DNA of 64,000 bases from Mesorhizobium tianshanense. Its GTDB lineage: Bacteria; Pseudomonadota; Alphaproteobacteria; Rhizobiales; Rhizobiaceae. Below, piece by piece: positions 1 to 8,708 of the stretch (positions are counted from its first letter, which is position 1; each line of letters starts with the position of its first letter). A program made the position numbers and the translations under genes. Under the pieces are notes generated by a model. The model was not told where the DNA came from. It did not search any database and saw only the letters and a list, made by a program, of their open reading frames with translations. The stretch covers positions 1 through 64,000 of the forward strand of contig NZ_VLKT01000002.1 in the NCBI RefSeq assembly GCF_007830515.1, given 5' to 3'.

Positions 1-50
1 AGAATGTCTTTGACGGCGGCGCTGGCGGTCTTACTTTCAGTCTTGGTCAT
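1..50 (-). CDS. Possible 5' end of a gene running off the left edge
   Basis: On the minus strand an ATG at position 50 follows a purine-rich AAGGAACG stretch, which could be a ribosome binding site. It opens a frame reading MTKTESKTASAAVKDIL up to the window edge. Only about 16 codons are visible and no family can be named. It would be transcribed divergently from the IS110 transposase. Because it abuts a mobile element it may itself be a transposase or accessory gene, but that is a guess. Confidence 0.25.
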   Translation of the reverse strand, partial: MTKTESKTASAAVKDI

Positions 51-59
51 GGTGGCGTT

Positions 60-1620
60 CCTTCGCGGGAATCAGGTGACGTTGAACATCACCAGATCCC
101 ATGGGGACGGATGGATAGCGGCGAGTGCTCTGGCAGAGTGACGCTGCTAACAAACACCCCGTGGAGGAATACCATGCATGTAGTGGCCGACCGATCCGAA
201 ACTCTGACTGCTATCCGGACTGATCTGGGCGCAATCTTTGTGTCGCTGGAGCTCAGCCGTTCAACCTGGCTGATCACGTCGTTGTCGCCAGGTGGCGGCG
301 AGAAGTTGTCGAAACACAGTGTCCCCAGTGGTGATTTATCCGCCTTGTTCCGTCGCTTCGATAGCGTGCGAGAGAAGGCAAGAGCACGCATGGGGCGAGA
401 CTTCCCCGTCGTCACTATCCAGGAAGCCGGGCTCGATGGCTTCTGGATCCATCGGGTTCTGAGCAGGGCGGGGATCGAGAGCTACGTCGTTGATCCCGCT
501 TCTATCGCAGTGTCTCGTCGCAGTCGCCGAGCCAAGACCGACAAGATCGATGGTGAAACACTCGTTCGCTCTCTTCTTGCCTTCAAGCGAGGCGAACCGC
601 GCATATGTGCAATGGTCAAAGAGCCAACACCGGAGCAGGAGGACCGCCGGCGTATCTGTCGCGAACGCAAGGTACTTACAACCGAACGGGTATGTCACGT
701 CAACCGGATAAAGGGGCTGCTCTTCGCACAGGGGATCACGGATTACGAACCGCTCAATCGAGATCGCAGGGATCGACTTGAGGAACTCGTAACCGGAGAT
801 GGGAGATCGCTGCCGCCTCATCTTAAAGCCCAGATCAGCCGCGAGCTCGACCGCCTCGAGCTATTGCTCGCACAGGTTAAAGAGATAGAGATCGAGCGTG
901 ACAAACTTCTGCATGCGGAAGAAAAGGTAATCCACAGTCCCGCCAAGCTCCTAATAGACATCAAAGGGATTGGCCCGGAGTTTGCTGCTGTCCTCTGTCA
1001 TGAAGGCCTCTTTCGACATTTTGACAATCGCAGGCAGGTGGCCGCCTACGCAGGCCTAGCGCCAACGCCGTGGCAAAGTGGCCAAGTCGACCGCGAACAA
1101 GGTGTGTCCAAAGCTGGCAATCCACGGTTGCGAACCACCATGGTCCAGCTCGCTTGGCTTTGGATACGCCACCAGCCGCGGTCGAACCTTACACTGTGGT
1201 TCCAATCCAGGCTGAGACGTAACGGAGGTCGCTTGAAGAAGACCACAATCGTCGCGCTCGCGCGAAAGCTCCTGATTGCTCTCTGGAAATACGCGACATC
1301 CGGCGTCATCATCGAGGGCGCCTTGATGAAAGCCGCATAACAAGCTGTCTCATTCCCCAGGGCCTGATCAGTCCTGACGGATGCAGGTGGACGAACCGCA
1401 TGGCAGGCTGGCCTAAAACGCCGCTCACTCAGAATGGTCTCGTCGCCTGAGCCCAGCCGCCGTAAGCGGGATATTGGTGCAGCCGTGAAAGAGCGGCGAC
1501 CGAATGTGAGGTTGATCTGCTCGGTTAACGAGCGAGTCATGCAAGTCGGGCTCAACCTGGATCCCATAATTTGAAAGGGCATCGATATGACAAGCTAATC
1601 CCACTTGACCGGCGCTTCCC
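60..1620 (+). mobile_element. IS110-family insertion sequence (approximate limits)
   Basis: The element is inferred from the intact transposase. IS110 elements usually lack clear terminal inverted repeats and target duplications, and I could not define the ends, so the limits are approximate. About 110 noncoding bases precede the gene and roughly 250 follow it (1341-1600). The downstream stretch is rich in short complementary segments and is the better candidate for the guide (bridge) RNA if this element resembles the IS1111 subgroup. Confidence 0.45.
174..1340 (+). CDS. IS110-family transposase
   Basis: This is a DEDD-type recombinase of about 388 residues, the usual family length, so it looks intact. 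An N-terminal RuvC-like domain carries VSLELS (acidic residue near 25), QEAGLDGFW (Glu near 84) and AKTDKIDGE (two Asp near 123). The C-terminal transposase_20 domain has the typical GIGPEFAAVL and AGLAPTPWQSG blocks and a Ser in EQGVSKAGNPRLR, the expected catalytic serine region. I chose the ATG at 174 because GTGGAGGAAT lies just upstream; the longer frame from 111 has no ribosome binding site. IS110 elements move through a circular intermediate guided by a structured noncoding RNA encoded beside the transposase. Family assignment is firm; activity is not shown. Confidence 0.95.
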   Translation: MHVVADRSETLTAIRTDLGAIFVSLELSRSTWLITSLSPGGGEKLSKHSVPSGDLSALFRRFDSVREKARARMGRDFPVVTIQEAGLDGFWIHRVLSRAGIESYVVDPASIAVSRRSRRAKTDKIDGETLVRSLLAFKRGEPRICAMVKEPTPEQEDRRRICRERKVLTTERVCHVNRIKGLLFAQGITDYEPLNRDRRDRLEELVTGDGRSLPPHLKAQISRELDRLELLLAQVKEIEIERDKLLHAEEKVIHSPAKLLIDIKGIGPEFAAVLCHEGLFRHFDNRRQVAAYAGLAPTPWQSGQVDREQGVSKAGNPRLRTTMVQLAWLWIRHQPRSNLTLWFQSRLRRNGGRLKKTTIVALARKLLIALWKYATSGVIIEGALMKAA

Positions 1621-2437
1621 CATGTGAGCCTGCCATGACCGCCCTCGTTCAGCGAATTTGCAGAACTCTCAGCACACTACCTCTTTCGACTCCCGCAGAT
1701 CATCACCGTCCCTGTCTAGGACTCGTGAGAAGGCCAAGGGACGATTTAGCTTGCACCATACCAACCCGACGCCATGCACGGTGAGGCAGTCATCCCAAAT
1801 TCTGATGCGGAGTCGCGAGCTAAGGCCGCGCCATCCGTAGAAGGAGTTCAGGCGGCCCAGCAGCTCCCCATTGGGGTGACCAACAGCCGGCCGCCGGGCC
1901 TGACCGGCTGGCGGTACGGGGTGTCCGGCTGGCGCGAACTATAGCCCCGTCATGTATCATCGCTAATTTAGTAAAATGGTCATGTTCCGTTCGACTGGCC
2001 GTCAAATCGGATGAGCCTGGAGCCGAATCCATGCCTAAACGAGTGAGTACCGGGGGGCCGGCCAGCAGATGGAGGCATTGGGGGTTTCCATGAAACGCAA
2101 GCCCAGCAAAACCGGATTCAACAAACTTCTCGCCGCCGACGCCGCGGTACCATCGGCCGATCCGCTGATCGGACTCTCAAACTGGAGGCAAACAGCGGCA
2201 TGACTGGGCTGGCCATGAATGGAACCTTGATGACGCGCCAACATTTGCCGTCGAGCGTTCGCAAGAAGGGCGCGCCTACCCAGATCTGCAATCGAAGATG
2301 GCCGGCACCAACAGTTGGCGGGGGGCCTGATGGGGCACCGGCCAGGCGGTTTGGGGTCCGCTGCCGTTGGATAATACCGAGCTTGGCGATCAAAGTAATT
2401 CCGTGATCGCGGAATGTCGGGAGGCGGTCGACGACGC
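1341..2437. other. Gene-poor accessory stretch
   Basis: No convincing gene is visible in these 1.1 kb. Frames are short and have biased or disordered composition. The first 250 bases probably belong to the IS110 element. Around 2090-2200 a short frame (MKRKPSKTGF...) starts on an ATGA overlap with another tiny frame, which could be a decayed gene end. The region looks like remnant sequence left by mobile elements. Confidence 0.5.
1925..1984 (+). repeat. Diverged dispersed repeat, copy A
   Basis: This stretch runs from CCGGCTGGCG through CGCTAATTTAGTAAAATGG to TCATG. It matches copy B near 3023-3079 at roughly 70 percent by eye, in the same orientation, with the core CTAATTTAG conserved. I do not recognise the family. 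Confidence 0.45.
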
Positions 2438-2662
2438 TCAGTCCTTTGCATCGTCACCGTCTTGCACGGAGCCATCGTTTTCATCTGCCGGGGTTTCCAA
2501 CCCGGCCAGTTGCCGGTCGGCCACTTCTTTGGCGAGGCCTACCAGGGCATCGACCTCTTGCATCTGGTCCACGTGACCGCCAACGGCGACGCGTTTCCGG
2601 ATCCTCTTCAGTTGGTCAGAGGTTCGTCGCAATGTTTCGGCGATAGACGGCTTCTTGGCCAC
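2438..2662 (-). CDS. Small hydrophilic hypothetical protein
   Basis: This is a 74-residue frame starting at a GTG (position 2662) with AGGAGA about eight bases upstream, a usable ribosome binding site. The product begins MAKKPSIAETLRR, is rich in Lys/Arg at its N-terminus and acidic at its C-terminus, and has no Cys, no membrane segment and no signal peptide. The first 50 residues could form amphipathic helices. It sits alone in a gene-poor accessory region next to the IS110 element. I do not recognise a family. The composition is more protein-like than that of other frames nearby, which is the main reason for listing it. Confidence 0.4.
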   Translation of the reverse strand: MAKKPSIAETLRRTSDQLKRIRKRVAVGGHVDQMQEVDALVGLAKEVADRQLAGLETPADENDGSVQDGDDAKD

Positions 2663-3175
2663 GCCTGCATCTCCTGCATCCCAACCCTCGAGACAAGCAA
2701 GCGTTCCAGCTCAAGACTCTTTACGGCAAAGTCGATATTCAATCGATCCGCTTGATACAGCCCCTCTCAACTGTGAACAGGCCGCCCTTAAAGGTGCCCC
2801 GTAATGGGGTCGACACGCCTGGCATCGCAATTGCGTGGGTCAGCAAGGGGCGGATGGCCTCGCCGCATCGCAAATGGAGCGGCGGGGCTTTAGGATCTCC
2901 GCTTCCGGCTTAACCGGCCGATGGTGGTCGGAACCTCTGATGCCGGTGGCAGGGGCGGCTCGACAGCCGAATGATCGAGAGGCCGCCGAGCCTAACCGGC
3001 GGGGCGTTGAGGAGGGGCGGCGCCGGCTGGCAACACTGTAGCCAGTTCATGCATAATTGCTAATTTAGCAATGGTGATGCGACATGCGCGGCCTTACTTC
3101 CATTGCAGGTGCCGGTTACCCCCAATCTCCGAGTTGATAAAACGACACTTGCCCTTTTAGACTGCCAAAATGTTC
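2663..3175. other. Intergenic accessory stretch
   Basis: No supported gene is visible. The stretch holds repeat copy B (3023-3079) and runs up to the tRNA-like sequence. A 68-residue plus-strand frame at 2835-3041 is Arg/Gly-rich and looks spurious. Confidence 0.5.
3023..3079 (+). repeat. Diverged dispersed repeat, copy B
   Basis: This is the partner of copy A at 1925-1984. It contains GCTAATTTAGC, a perfect 11-base palindrome, followed by AATGGTGATG. The palindrome could be an operator or the end of a mobile element. Copies A and B bracket about 1 kb of sequence that includes the small frame at 2438-2662. Confidence 0.45.
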
Positions 3176-3253
3176 GCGCTCGTAGCTCAACCAGGATAGA
3201 GCCACCACCCAAGTCTCGGGCAGATGCAGGTTCGATCCCTGCCGAGTGCACCA
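3176..3253 (+). tRNA. tRNA-like sequence with defective anticodon arm (likely pseudo-tRNA)
   Basis: The acceptor strands GCGCTCG and CGAGTGC pair over seven positions (one G-U). The D-stem GCTC/GAGC and the T-stem GCAGG/CCTGC with loop TTCGATC are perfect, and ACCA is encoded at the end. In contrast, the 23 bases between D- and T-arms do not form a normal anticodon stem: only CCC/GGG can pair, which leaves the loop AAGTCTC without U33. The outer arms most resemble an arginine tRNA. It is probably a pseudo-tRNA or a chimera from integration into a tRNA gene. No amino acid can be assigned. Confidence 0.45.
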
Positions 3254-3348
3254 AAGCCCCCACCAAGCAATCTCGCCGGTTTCTGTGCGGAAATTGGCCA
3301 AATATTGGATAGGGAAGGGGGAGTTTTCGGCCAATTGCTTGAAAAGCC

Positions 3349-3423
3349 TGGTACGCCCAAGGGGAATCGAACCCCTGTTACCGCCGTGAAAGGGCGGTGT
3401 CCTGACCGCTAGACGATGGGCGC
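3349..3423 (-). tRNA. tRNA-Glu (anticodon TTC)
   Basis: On the minus strand the sequence folds as a complete cloverleaf. The acceptor GCGCCCA pairs with TGGGCGT. The anticodon stem CCGCC/GGCGG encloses the loop CTTTCAC, giving anticodon TTC. The T-arm is AGGGG/CCCCT with loop TTCGATT, and CCA is encoded. It converges on the tRNA-like sequence 95 bases away. Confidence 0.95.
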
Positions 3424-3611
3424 GCTCAGATTGAGCGCTTATAGTTGCGTCGCGCCAAACCGGCAACCCGTCTGCAGCTGCCTGCGACAACTTTTTTCAA
3501 TGGCCGCAGAACCGCGCGTTTTTGGCGATTCAATCGGTTCGGCGCTGCATTGCATGCCGTTCTCGGACGGCACACTGCGGACGTTTTCGTAAACCAGAGG
3601 AAGACCAGCCG

Positions 3612-4856
3612 TTACCGCCGACGGCGGCAGCGCCAGTTCCAATCGCGCTCGGGACCGACGTCGATGTGAACGGATTCGGTGTGGCAGTAGGTGCCGACGC
3701 CGCCGCGCCCGGGCATGCTGCGGATGTACTTTGCCAGCTGCAATTTCGAGACGCCCGGAACCTGGATGTCGGCGGCGGCGCAATACATGTGCAGCGAATT
3801 CTTGGCGCCGTTTGCGCGACGGTTGCGGGCGGGATCGCGGTAGCCGGAGGTGACGATCATCTTCTTGCCGTAGTGGCCCTCGATCGTCTTCAGCACACGG
3901 ACCAGCGAAGGCTTCAGGCAGGCGACGTCGACATTCTCGGTCTGCTTCAAAAGACCGTTGGGCGCCAGTCGGGCAAGGCCGGCGGCGGATGCCACCTGAT
4001 AGGCGCCGCCTTCATCCTCGTTGAGATCGACGTCGCTCTCGTCGTCGAGGCCGGATTTGCGCTTGATCTCGAAGAGTGCGGTCTTGCGTACGCCAGGCAG
4101 CGCGTCGTCGGTGAAATGGCTGGTATCGCCGATCGAAGCCAGTTGCACCGGCTTTTCAGCCGATTTGGCCGAGGCCAGCGTGATCGTCGGCTTTGCCGCC
4201 GCCGCCTCGGGCTGGGCGGCCATCGGTTGCTCGCCCGACCTGTTGTTGGCCTGCGGAGCAGGTGCCGCCGAGGCGGGCGTGGCGCTGAACAAAGAGGCGA
4301 GGAACCCCTTCTTCTTTGGCGCATAGGCTTGCGGCTGCGGCTCTCCGGCGGTCACATAGACCGGATTGTTCATCGCCGGCGCGGCGGCTTCGGCCTTCTT
4401 CGGCGCGGCTGTGCCGGCATCGGCCGTTTCCGTCTTCTGCGCAGCCGCGTCGGCCTGTTCCACCGTCTGCGCGGGCTGTTCCTGTGGCTGCGGCGTCTGG
4501 CCCGCAGTCGCCTCCGCGCCCGCGGGAGCCGTGACGGGGAAGCCGGCATCGGACCGGGCTCCGCCCTGGGTCCCCGGCTTCGCCACTGGCACATAAGCGA
4601 CCTGCTCGGGAAGGGCTGCGTCGCCCTCGGCGGTCATCGTCATCTGTGAAGTCGTCATCTGCGAGGACGAATCTGCGGCGACCTGTTGCGTGCCCGCGGC
4701 CGTGCTATTGTCCATGGACGAGGCATTGTAGCCAGGCATGCCGACGGACATTGTCGGGTCACTGGTCGAGGTGCAGGACGCCAGGAGCACGGAGAAAAGC
4801 GCTGCCGCAATAGCGCGGCCTTCTCCCTTCGCAAAGCGCGATCCCGCTGATTTCAA
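3612..4856 (-). CDS. Lipoprotein with C-terminal M15-type (YcbK-like) peptidase domain
   Basis: The product has 414 residues. It starts with a hydrophobic signal ending in the lipobox LASC near residue 28. A long Ala/Pro/Glu-rich low-complexity linker follows, to about residue 290, and then a C-terminal domain of about 120 residues with SGYRDPARN, SLHMYCAAAD and ESVHIDVG. These match the zinc-binding His, Asp and His of peptidase family M15 (D-Ala-D-Ala carboxypeptidase-like), so a role in trimming peptidoglycan is likely. The start is a TTG with GAGGGGG upstream; the next Met lies after the lipobox, so the TTG is needed to keep the signal sequence. The usual Gly in SxHxxGxAxD is replaced by Cys. 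Confidence 0.85.
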   Translation of the reverse strand: MKSAGSRFAKGEGRAIAAALFSVLLASCTSTSDPTMSVGMPGYNASSMDNSTAAGTQQVAADSSSQMTTSQMTMTAEGDAALPEQVAYVPVAKPGTQGGARSDAGFPVTAPAGAEATAGQTPQPQEQPAQTVEQADAAAQKTETADAGTAAPKKAEAAAPAMNNPVYVTAGEPQPQAYAPKKKGFLASLFSATPASAAPAPQANNRSGEQPMAAQPEAAAAKPTITLASAKSAEKPVQLASIGDTSHFTDDALPGVRKTALFEIKRKSGLDDESDVDLNEDEGGAYQVASAAGLARLAPNGLLKQTENVDVACLKPSLVRVLKTIEGHYGKKMIVTSGYRDPARNRRANGAKNSLHMYCAAADIQVPGVSKLQLAKYIRSMPGRGGVGTYCHTESVHIDVGPERDWNWRCRRRR

Positions 4857-5077
4857 AACAAAATTCCCCCTCGATGTCCGGCCGGTACGTCATTGGCGTG
4901 GCGTTGAAACGTCTCGCCGAAATAATCCTTGTCCCCGAACCGGAAACGAGACCTGTGTCAAATCTGCAAGCCTCAAAGTAATTCGACGGCTAGAGGTGAA
5001 TCGAGGCTACCTAAGGGTTGACGACACCATTTCGCCCTCTTTGGCAGGCGCGTCAACTCACCAGACATTACAGAATG

Positions 5078-6913
5078 TTACACACGCACCTTGACATAGG
5101 TGCCTGGCGCATCCCCCAGGGTTTTCATGTGCTTGCCCGGTTTGCGGGCCGGCACGCGCGTATTGTCCCTGGCCTCGATCCAGCGTTGCCAGTGCGGCCA
5201 CCAGGAGCCGGGATGGTTCGTGGCGTTGGCGATCCATCGATCCAAGTCGCCCGTTGGTTTGCCGCCGGTCCAGTAATGATATTTCTGCGCCGCCGGCGGG
5301 TTGACGACGCCGGCGATGTGGCCGGAGCCTGCCATCACATACTCGACCTCGCCGCCGAAATATTTCGAACCGAGGAACACCGAAAGCGCCGGCGCGATAT
5401 GGTCTTCCTTCGAGGCGAGGTTGTAAACCGGGATGGTGACGTCAGCGAGCGAAACCATGCGCCCGGCCAGCTCCATCATGCCTTTCGAAAGTCTGTTCTC
5501 GAGATAGCAATTGCGCAGGTAGAAAGAATGGTTGGCCGCGGCCATGCGGGTCGAATCGGCGTTCCAGTAGAGCAGGTCGAAGGGCAGGAGGTCCTTGCCG
5601 CGCATATAGTTGTTGACGACATAGGGCCAGATCAGGTCGCCAGAGCGCAGCATGTTGAAGGCGGTCGCCATCTTGGTGCCGTCGAGATAGCCTTTCTCGT
5701 TCATCGCCTTTTCGACGGCCGCGACCTGCTCCTCATCGACGAACACTTTCAGGTCGCCGGCATGGGTGAAGTCGACCTGCGTGGTGAAGAAGGTGGCCGA
5801 TTTGATGCGGTGGTCGCCTTCCTGCGCCATCAGCGCAAGGGCCGCCGCCAGAAGCGTGCCGCCGACGCAATAGCCGATGGCGTTGACTTCCTTTTCGCCG
5901 GTGGCCTTTTCGATCGTGTCCAGGCCATATTGCAGGCCCTCTCTGATATAGGCCTCCCAACCCTTGGTGCCGTGCCGCTCGTCCGGGTTGATCCAGGAGA
6001 TGACGAAGACAGTGTGGCCCTGCTCGACCGCCCAGCGGATGAAGGACTTTTGCGGGTTGAGATCGAGGATGTAGAATTTGTTGATCCATGGCGGGCAGAT
6101 CAGCAGCGGCCGCTTGAGCACGGTCTCGGTCGCTGGATCGTACTGCAGGATCTCGGCGACATCGCTGCGGCCCACCACCTTGCCGGGTGTCATGGCCAGG
6201 TTCTTGCCGATCTCGAAGGGCGAATAATCGGCCTGCCTCAGTTTCAGGTCACCCTTGCCGGCGGCGATGTCCTCGGCCAGCATCTTCATGCCGCGCACCA
6301 GGTTTTCGCCGTTCGAGGCGATGGTCTCGCGAAACAGCTCCGGGTTGGTCAGGATGAAATTCGACGGCGAGATGGCGTTGGACACCTGCTTGACGTAGAA
6401 GCTGGCCTTGTGGCGGGTGTGCTCGTCCAGGCCGTCGGCGTGCTCGACCAGCTCGGCCGCCCAGCGCGAGGTGACGAGATAGGCCTGCTTGAGGAAGTCG
6501 AAGAAAGCGTTGCGGCCCCATTCAGGGTCCTGGAAACGCTTGTCGCCGCCCTCGGGCTTGACCGCGTCGTCGGTATCTTGGCCGCCGGCGCCGATGCGCT
6601 GGATGGAGTTGGCCCAGACGGTCATGTAGCCGGAGAACAGCCGCGTCTGCGCCTCCAGCGCGCGCTGCGGATCGGAAAGCCAATATTCGCTGAGCTTGGA
6701 GAAGGTTTTCACCATGTCGACGACCGGCTCGGCGACATGGTCGCGCACCTCGCCTTTTTCCCGCGGCTCGGCCCATGCGGAAGCCGCCTTGCCGGCCTGC
6801 TCGATCATGCGTGCCATGTTCAAGGCGAAGCGTTCCGGGTCCTTCACCAGATATTGCTCGACGGTCGAAGCCTGGTCATCTTCCGCTTTGCCCGAATCGG
6901 GTCTTTTGGACAT
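5078..6913 (-). CDS. phaC: Class I poly(3-hydroxyalkanoate) synthase
   Basis: This enzyme polymerises (R)-3-hydroxyacyl-CoA, mainly 3-hydroxybutyryl-CoA, into carbon-storage granules. The 611-residue length suits class I. The alpha/beta-hydrolase core shows the PhaC lipase-like box GYCVGG with the catalytic Cys near residue 348. The Asp of SKEDHIAP and the His of GSGHIAG complete the triad. I placed the start at 6913, where MSKRPDS follows GGAGGAACC; a frame extending to 6979 has no such site. It is transcribed alone, divergently from a small lipoprotein gene. The partner genes phaA/phaB are not in the window, as is usual in rhizobia. Confidence 0.95.
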   Translation of the reverse strand: MSKRPDSGKAEDDQASTVEQYLVKDPERFALNMARMIEQAGKAASAWAEPREKGEVRDHVAEPVVDMVKTFSKLSEYWLSDPQRALEAQTRLFSGYMTVWANSIQRIGAGGQDTDDAVKPEGGDKRFQDPEWGRNAFFDFLKQAYLVTSRWAAELVEHADGLDEHTRHKASFYVKQVSNAISPSNFILTNPELFRETIASNGENLVRGMKMLAEDIAAGKGDLKLRQADYSPFEIGKNLAMTPGKVVGRSDVAEILQYDPATETVLKRPLLICPPWINKFYILDLNPQKSFIRWAVEQGHTVFVISWINPDERHGTKGWEAYIREGLQYGLDTIEKATGEKEVNAIGYCVGGTLLAAALALMAQEGDHRIKSATFFTTQVDFTHAGDLKVFVDEEQVAAVEKAMNEKGYLDGTKMATAFNMLRSGDLIWPYVVNNYMRGKDLLPFDLLYWNADSTRMAAANHSFYLRNCYLENRLSKGMMELAGRMVSLADVTIPVYNLASKEDHIAPALSVFLGSKYFGGEVEYVMAGSGHIAGVVNPPAAQKYHYWTGGKPTGDLDRWIANATNHPGSWWPHWQRWIEARDNTRVPARKPGKHMKTLGDAPGTYVKVRV

Positions 6914-7011
6914 GGTTCGCGGGGTTCCTCCCGAAGCGTTTTCTTGACATATTATCATGGGACATCCGACAGGGTCCAACGCGCTCTACCCCGGCTGCCT
7001 AAGGAAACAAT

Positions 7012-7407
7012 ATGACGATTAATATTGGCGAAACTGTTTTTTCCGGCACTGGTCGTTTTTGCCGCATGGGCGCGGCGGTCGTCTTGCTGGCGATCGCCGG
7101 CTGTTCGAGCACCAACATCGAGGGTGCAGCACCTGCCGCCAGCCTCGTCGAGGGGCCAAAGGATACCGGCGCCTATCCGAACCTGAACATCCCGCCGCAA
7201 GTGGCGGCGGAGCAATTCACCGAGGAGGAGAAGAACGCCAAGCTCGCCCAGTTGAAGGCCGACGGGCAGGTGCAGGGCTCCAGGGGCGGTGCGGTCAGGG
7301 TCGCGAACACGGCGGCGTTGAACACGCTGGCAAGGAAGCACGGCGCCGATGCGCTGAAGCAGATCGAGGCCAATTGCGATCCCGCCCTCGACCCTACCTG
7401 CAAATAG
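7012..7407 (+). CDS. Small lipoprotein
   Basis: The 131-residue product has a hydrophobic segment ending in the lipobox IAGC (Cys near residue 31), so it should be lipidated and exported. The mature part is hydrophilic, with a Lys/Glu-rich segment and a C-terminal pair of Cys residues (NCDPALDPTCK) that could form a disulfide. I do not recognise a functional family. It lies 36 bases upstream of the alaC-type gene in the same direction and may share its promoter. The region between it and phaC serves both divergent genes. Confidence 0.8.
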   Translation: MTINIGETVFSGTGRFCRMGAAVVLLAIAGCSSTNIEGAAPAASLVEGPKDTGAYPNLNIPPQVAAEQFTEEEKNAKLAQLKADGQVQGSRGGAVRVANTAALNTLARKHGADALKQIEANCDPALDPTCK

Positions 7408-7443
7408 GGTTATATCGCGCCGAAAACCATCTCTGGAATTGAC

Positions 7444-8661
7444 ATGGAAGAATTTCACAAGGTCCGCAGGCTTCCGCCTTATGTCTTCGAGCAGGTCAAC
7501 CGGCTGAAGGCCAGTGCCCGTTCGCGCGGCGCCGACATCATCGACCTTGGCATGGGCAACCCGGACCTGCCGACGCCCAAGGCCATCGTCGACAAATTGT
7601 GCGAGGTGGTGCGCGATCCACGCACGCATCGCTATTCGTCGTCGCGCGGCATTCCGGGCCTGCGCCGCGCCCAGGCCAGTTACTATGCCCGCCGTTTCGG
7701 CGTGAAACTCGACCCGGACACACAAGTGGTGGCGACGCTGGGCTCGAAAGAAGGCTTCGCCAACATGGCGCAGGCGATCACCGCGCCCGGCGACGTGATC
7801 CTGTGCCCCAATCCGACCTATCCGATCCACGCTTTCGGTTTCATCATGTCGGGCGGCGTTATCCGCTCATTGCAGGTGGAGCCGGACGACGGTTTCATTC
7901 CGGCGTTGGAGCGCGGCATCCGCCATTCGATCCCGAAGCCGCTGGCGTTGATCCTCAATTATCCATCGAACCCGACGGCGCTGGTCGCCTCGCTCGATTT
8001 CTACAAGGACGTGGTGGCCTTCGCCAGGAAGAACGACATCATCATCCTGTCGGACCTCGCCTATTCGGAGATCTATTTCGACGGCAATCCGCCGCCCTCG
8101 GTGCTGCAGGTGCCGGACGCCATCGACGTGGCGGTCGAGTTCACCTCGATGTCGAAGACCTTTTCCATGCCCGGCTGGCGCATGGGGTTCGCCGTCGGCA
8201 ACGAGCGGCTGATATCGGCGCTGACGCGGGTCAAATCCTACCTCGACTATGGTGCCTTCACACCGATCCAGGTGGCGGCCGCGCACGCGCTCAACGGCGA
8301 CGGCGCCGATATCGCCGAAGTGCGCGACATCTACCGCAAGCGTCGCGACGTCATGGTCGATGCTTTCAGCCGCGCCGGCTGGGCGATTCCTGCGCCGGCG
8401 GCATCGATGTTTGCCTGGGCGCCTATACCGGAGCCGTTCAAGCATCTCGGTTCGCTCGAATTCTCCAAGCTTCTGATCGAGCACGCCGACGTGGCGGTGG
8501 CGCCGGGCGTCGGCTTCGGCGAGCATGGCGACGATCACGTGCGCATCGCGCTGGTCGAGAACGAGCACCGGATCCGGCAGGCGGCGCGGAACATCAAGCG
8601 CTTCCTGGCGTCCAGCGCCAAGCAGCCCAACAATGTGGTGCCGCTCGCCGCGCATCGTTGA
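7444..8661 (+). CDS. alaC: PLP-dependent class I/II aminotransferase, AlaC type
   Basis: This 405-residue fold-type I aminotransferase closely follows the E. coli AlaC (YfdZ) pattern: RLPPYVF near the start, IIDLGMGNPD, HRYSSSRGIPGLR, the NYPSNPTA block, and SMSKTFSMPGWRMGF with the PLP lysine near residue 238. AlaC makes alanine from pyruvate and glutamate. Homologues are often annotated as LL-diaminopimelate aminotransferase, which I consider less likely from motif similarity. It lies 47 bases upstream of homoserine dehydrogenase, a widespread neighbourhood in alphaproteobacteria that suggests joint control of amino acid synthesis. Confidence 0.85.
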   Translation: MEEFHKVRRLPPYVFEQVNRLKASARSRGADIIDLGMGNPDLPTPKAIVDKLCEVVRDPRTHRYSSSRGIPGLRRAQASYYARRFGVKLDPDTQVVATLGSKEGFANMAQAITAPGDVILCPNPTYPIHAFGFIMSGGVIRSLQVEPDDGFIPALERGIRHSIPKPLALILNYPSNPTALVASLDFYKDVVAFARKNDIIILSDLAYSEIYFDGNPPPSVLQVPDAIDVAVEFTSMSKTFSMPGWRMGFAVGNERLISALTRVKSYLDYGAFTPIQVAAAHALNGDGADIAEVRDIYRKRRDVMVDAFSRAGWAIPAPAASMFAWAPIPEPFKHLGSLEFSKLLIEHADVAVAPGVGFGEHGDDHVRIALVENEHRIRQAARNIKRFLASSAKQPNNVVPLAAHR

Positions 8662-8708
8662 GTTGCCTGATATCACATCTACCAAATCCTTGAGGGGCGT
8701 CGCCGGAC

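Noticed and set aside
2035..2484. 149-residue minus-strand frame in the accessory region
   Set aside because: The composition is Arg/Pro/Ser-rich, there is no ribosome binding site, and other frames overlap it.
3522..4649. 375-residue plus-strand frame opposite the M15 lipoprotein
   Set aside because: The translation is Arg/Gly/Leu-rich with no domain, and the minus-strand frame has a lipobox and M15 metal ligands.
5018..7015. 665-residue plus-strand open frame across phaC
   Set aside because: It is antisense to a clear PhaC synthase and its translation is Arg/Asp/Val-rich shadow sequence with no domain. High GC codon bias keeps this antisense frame open.
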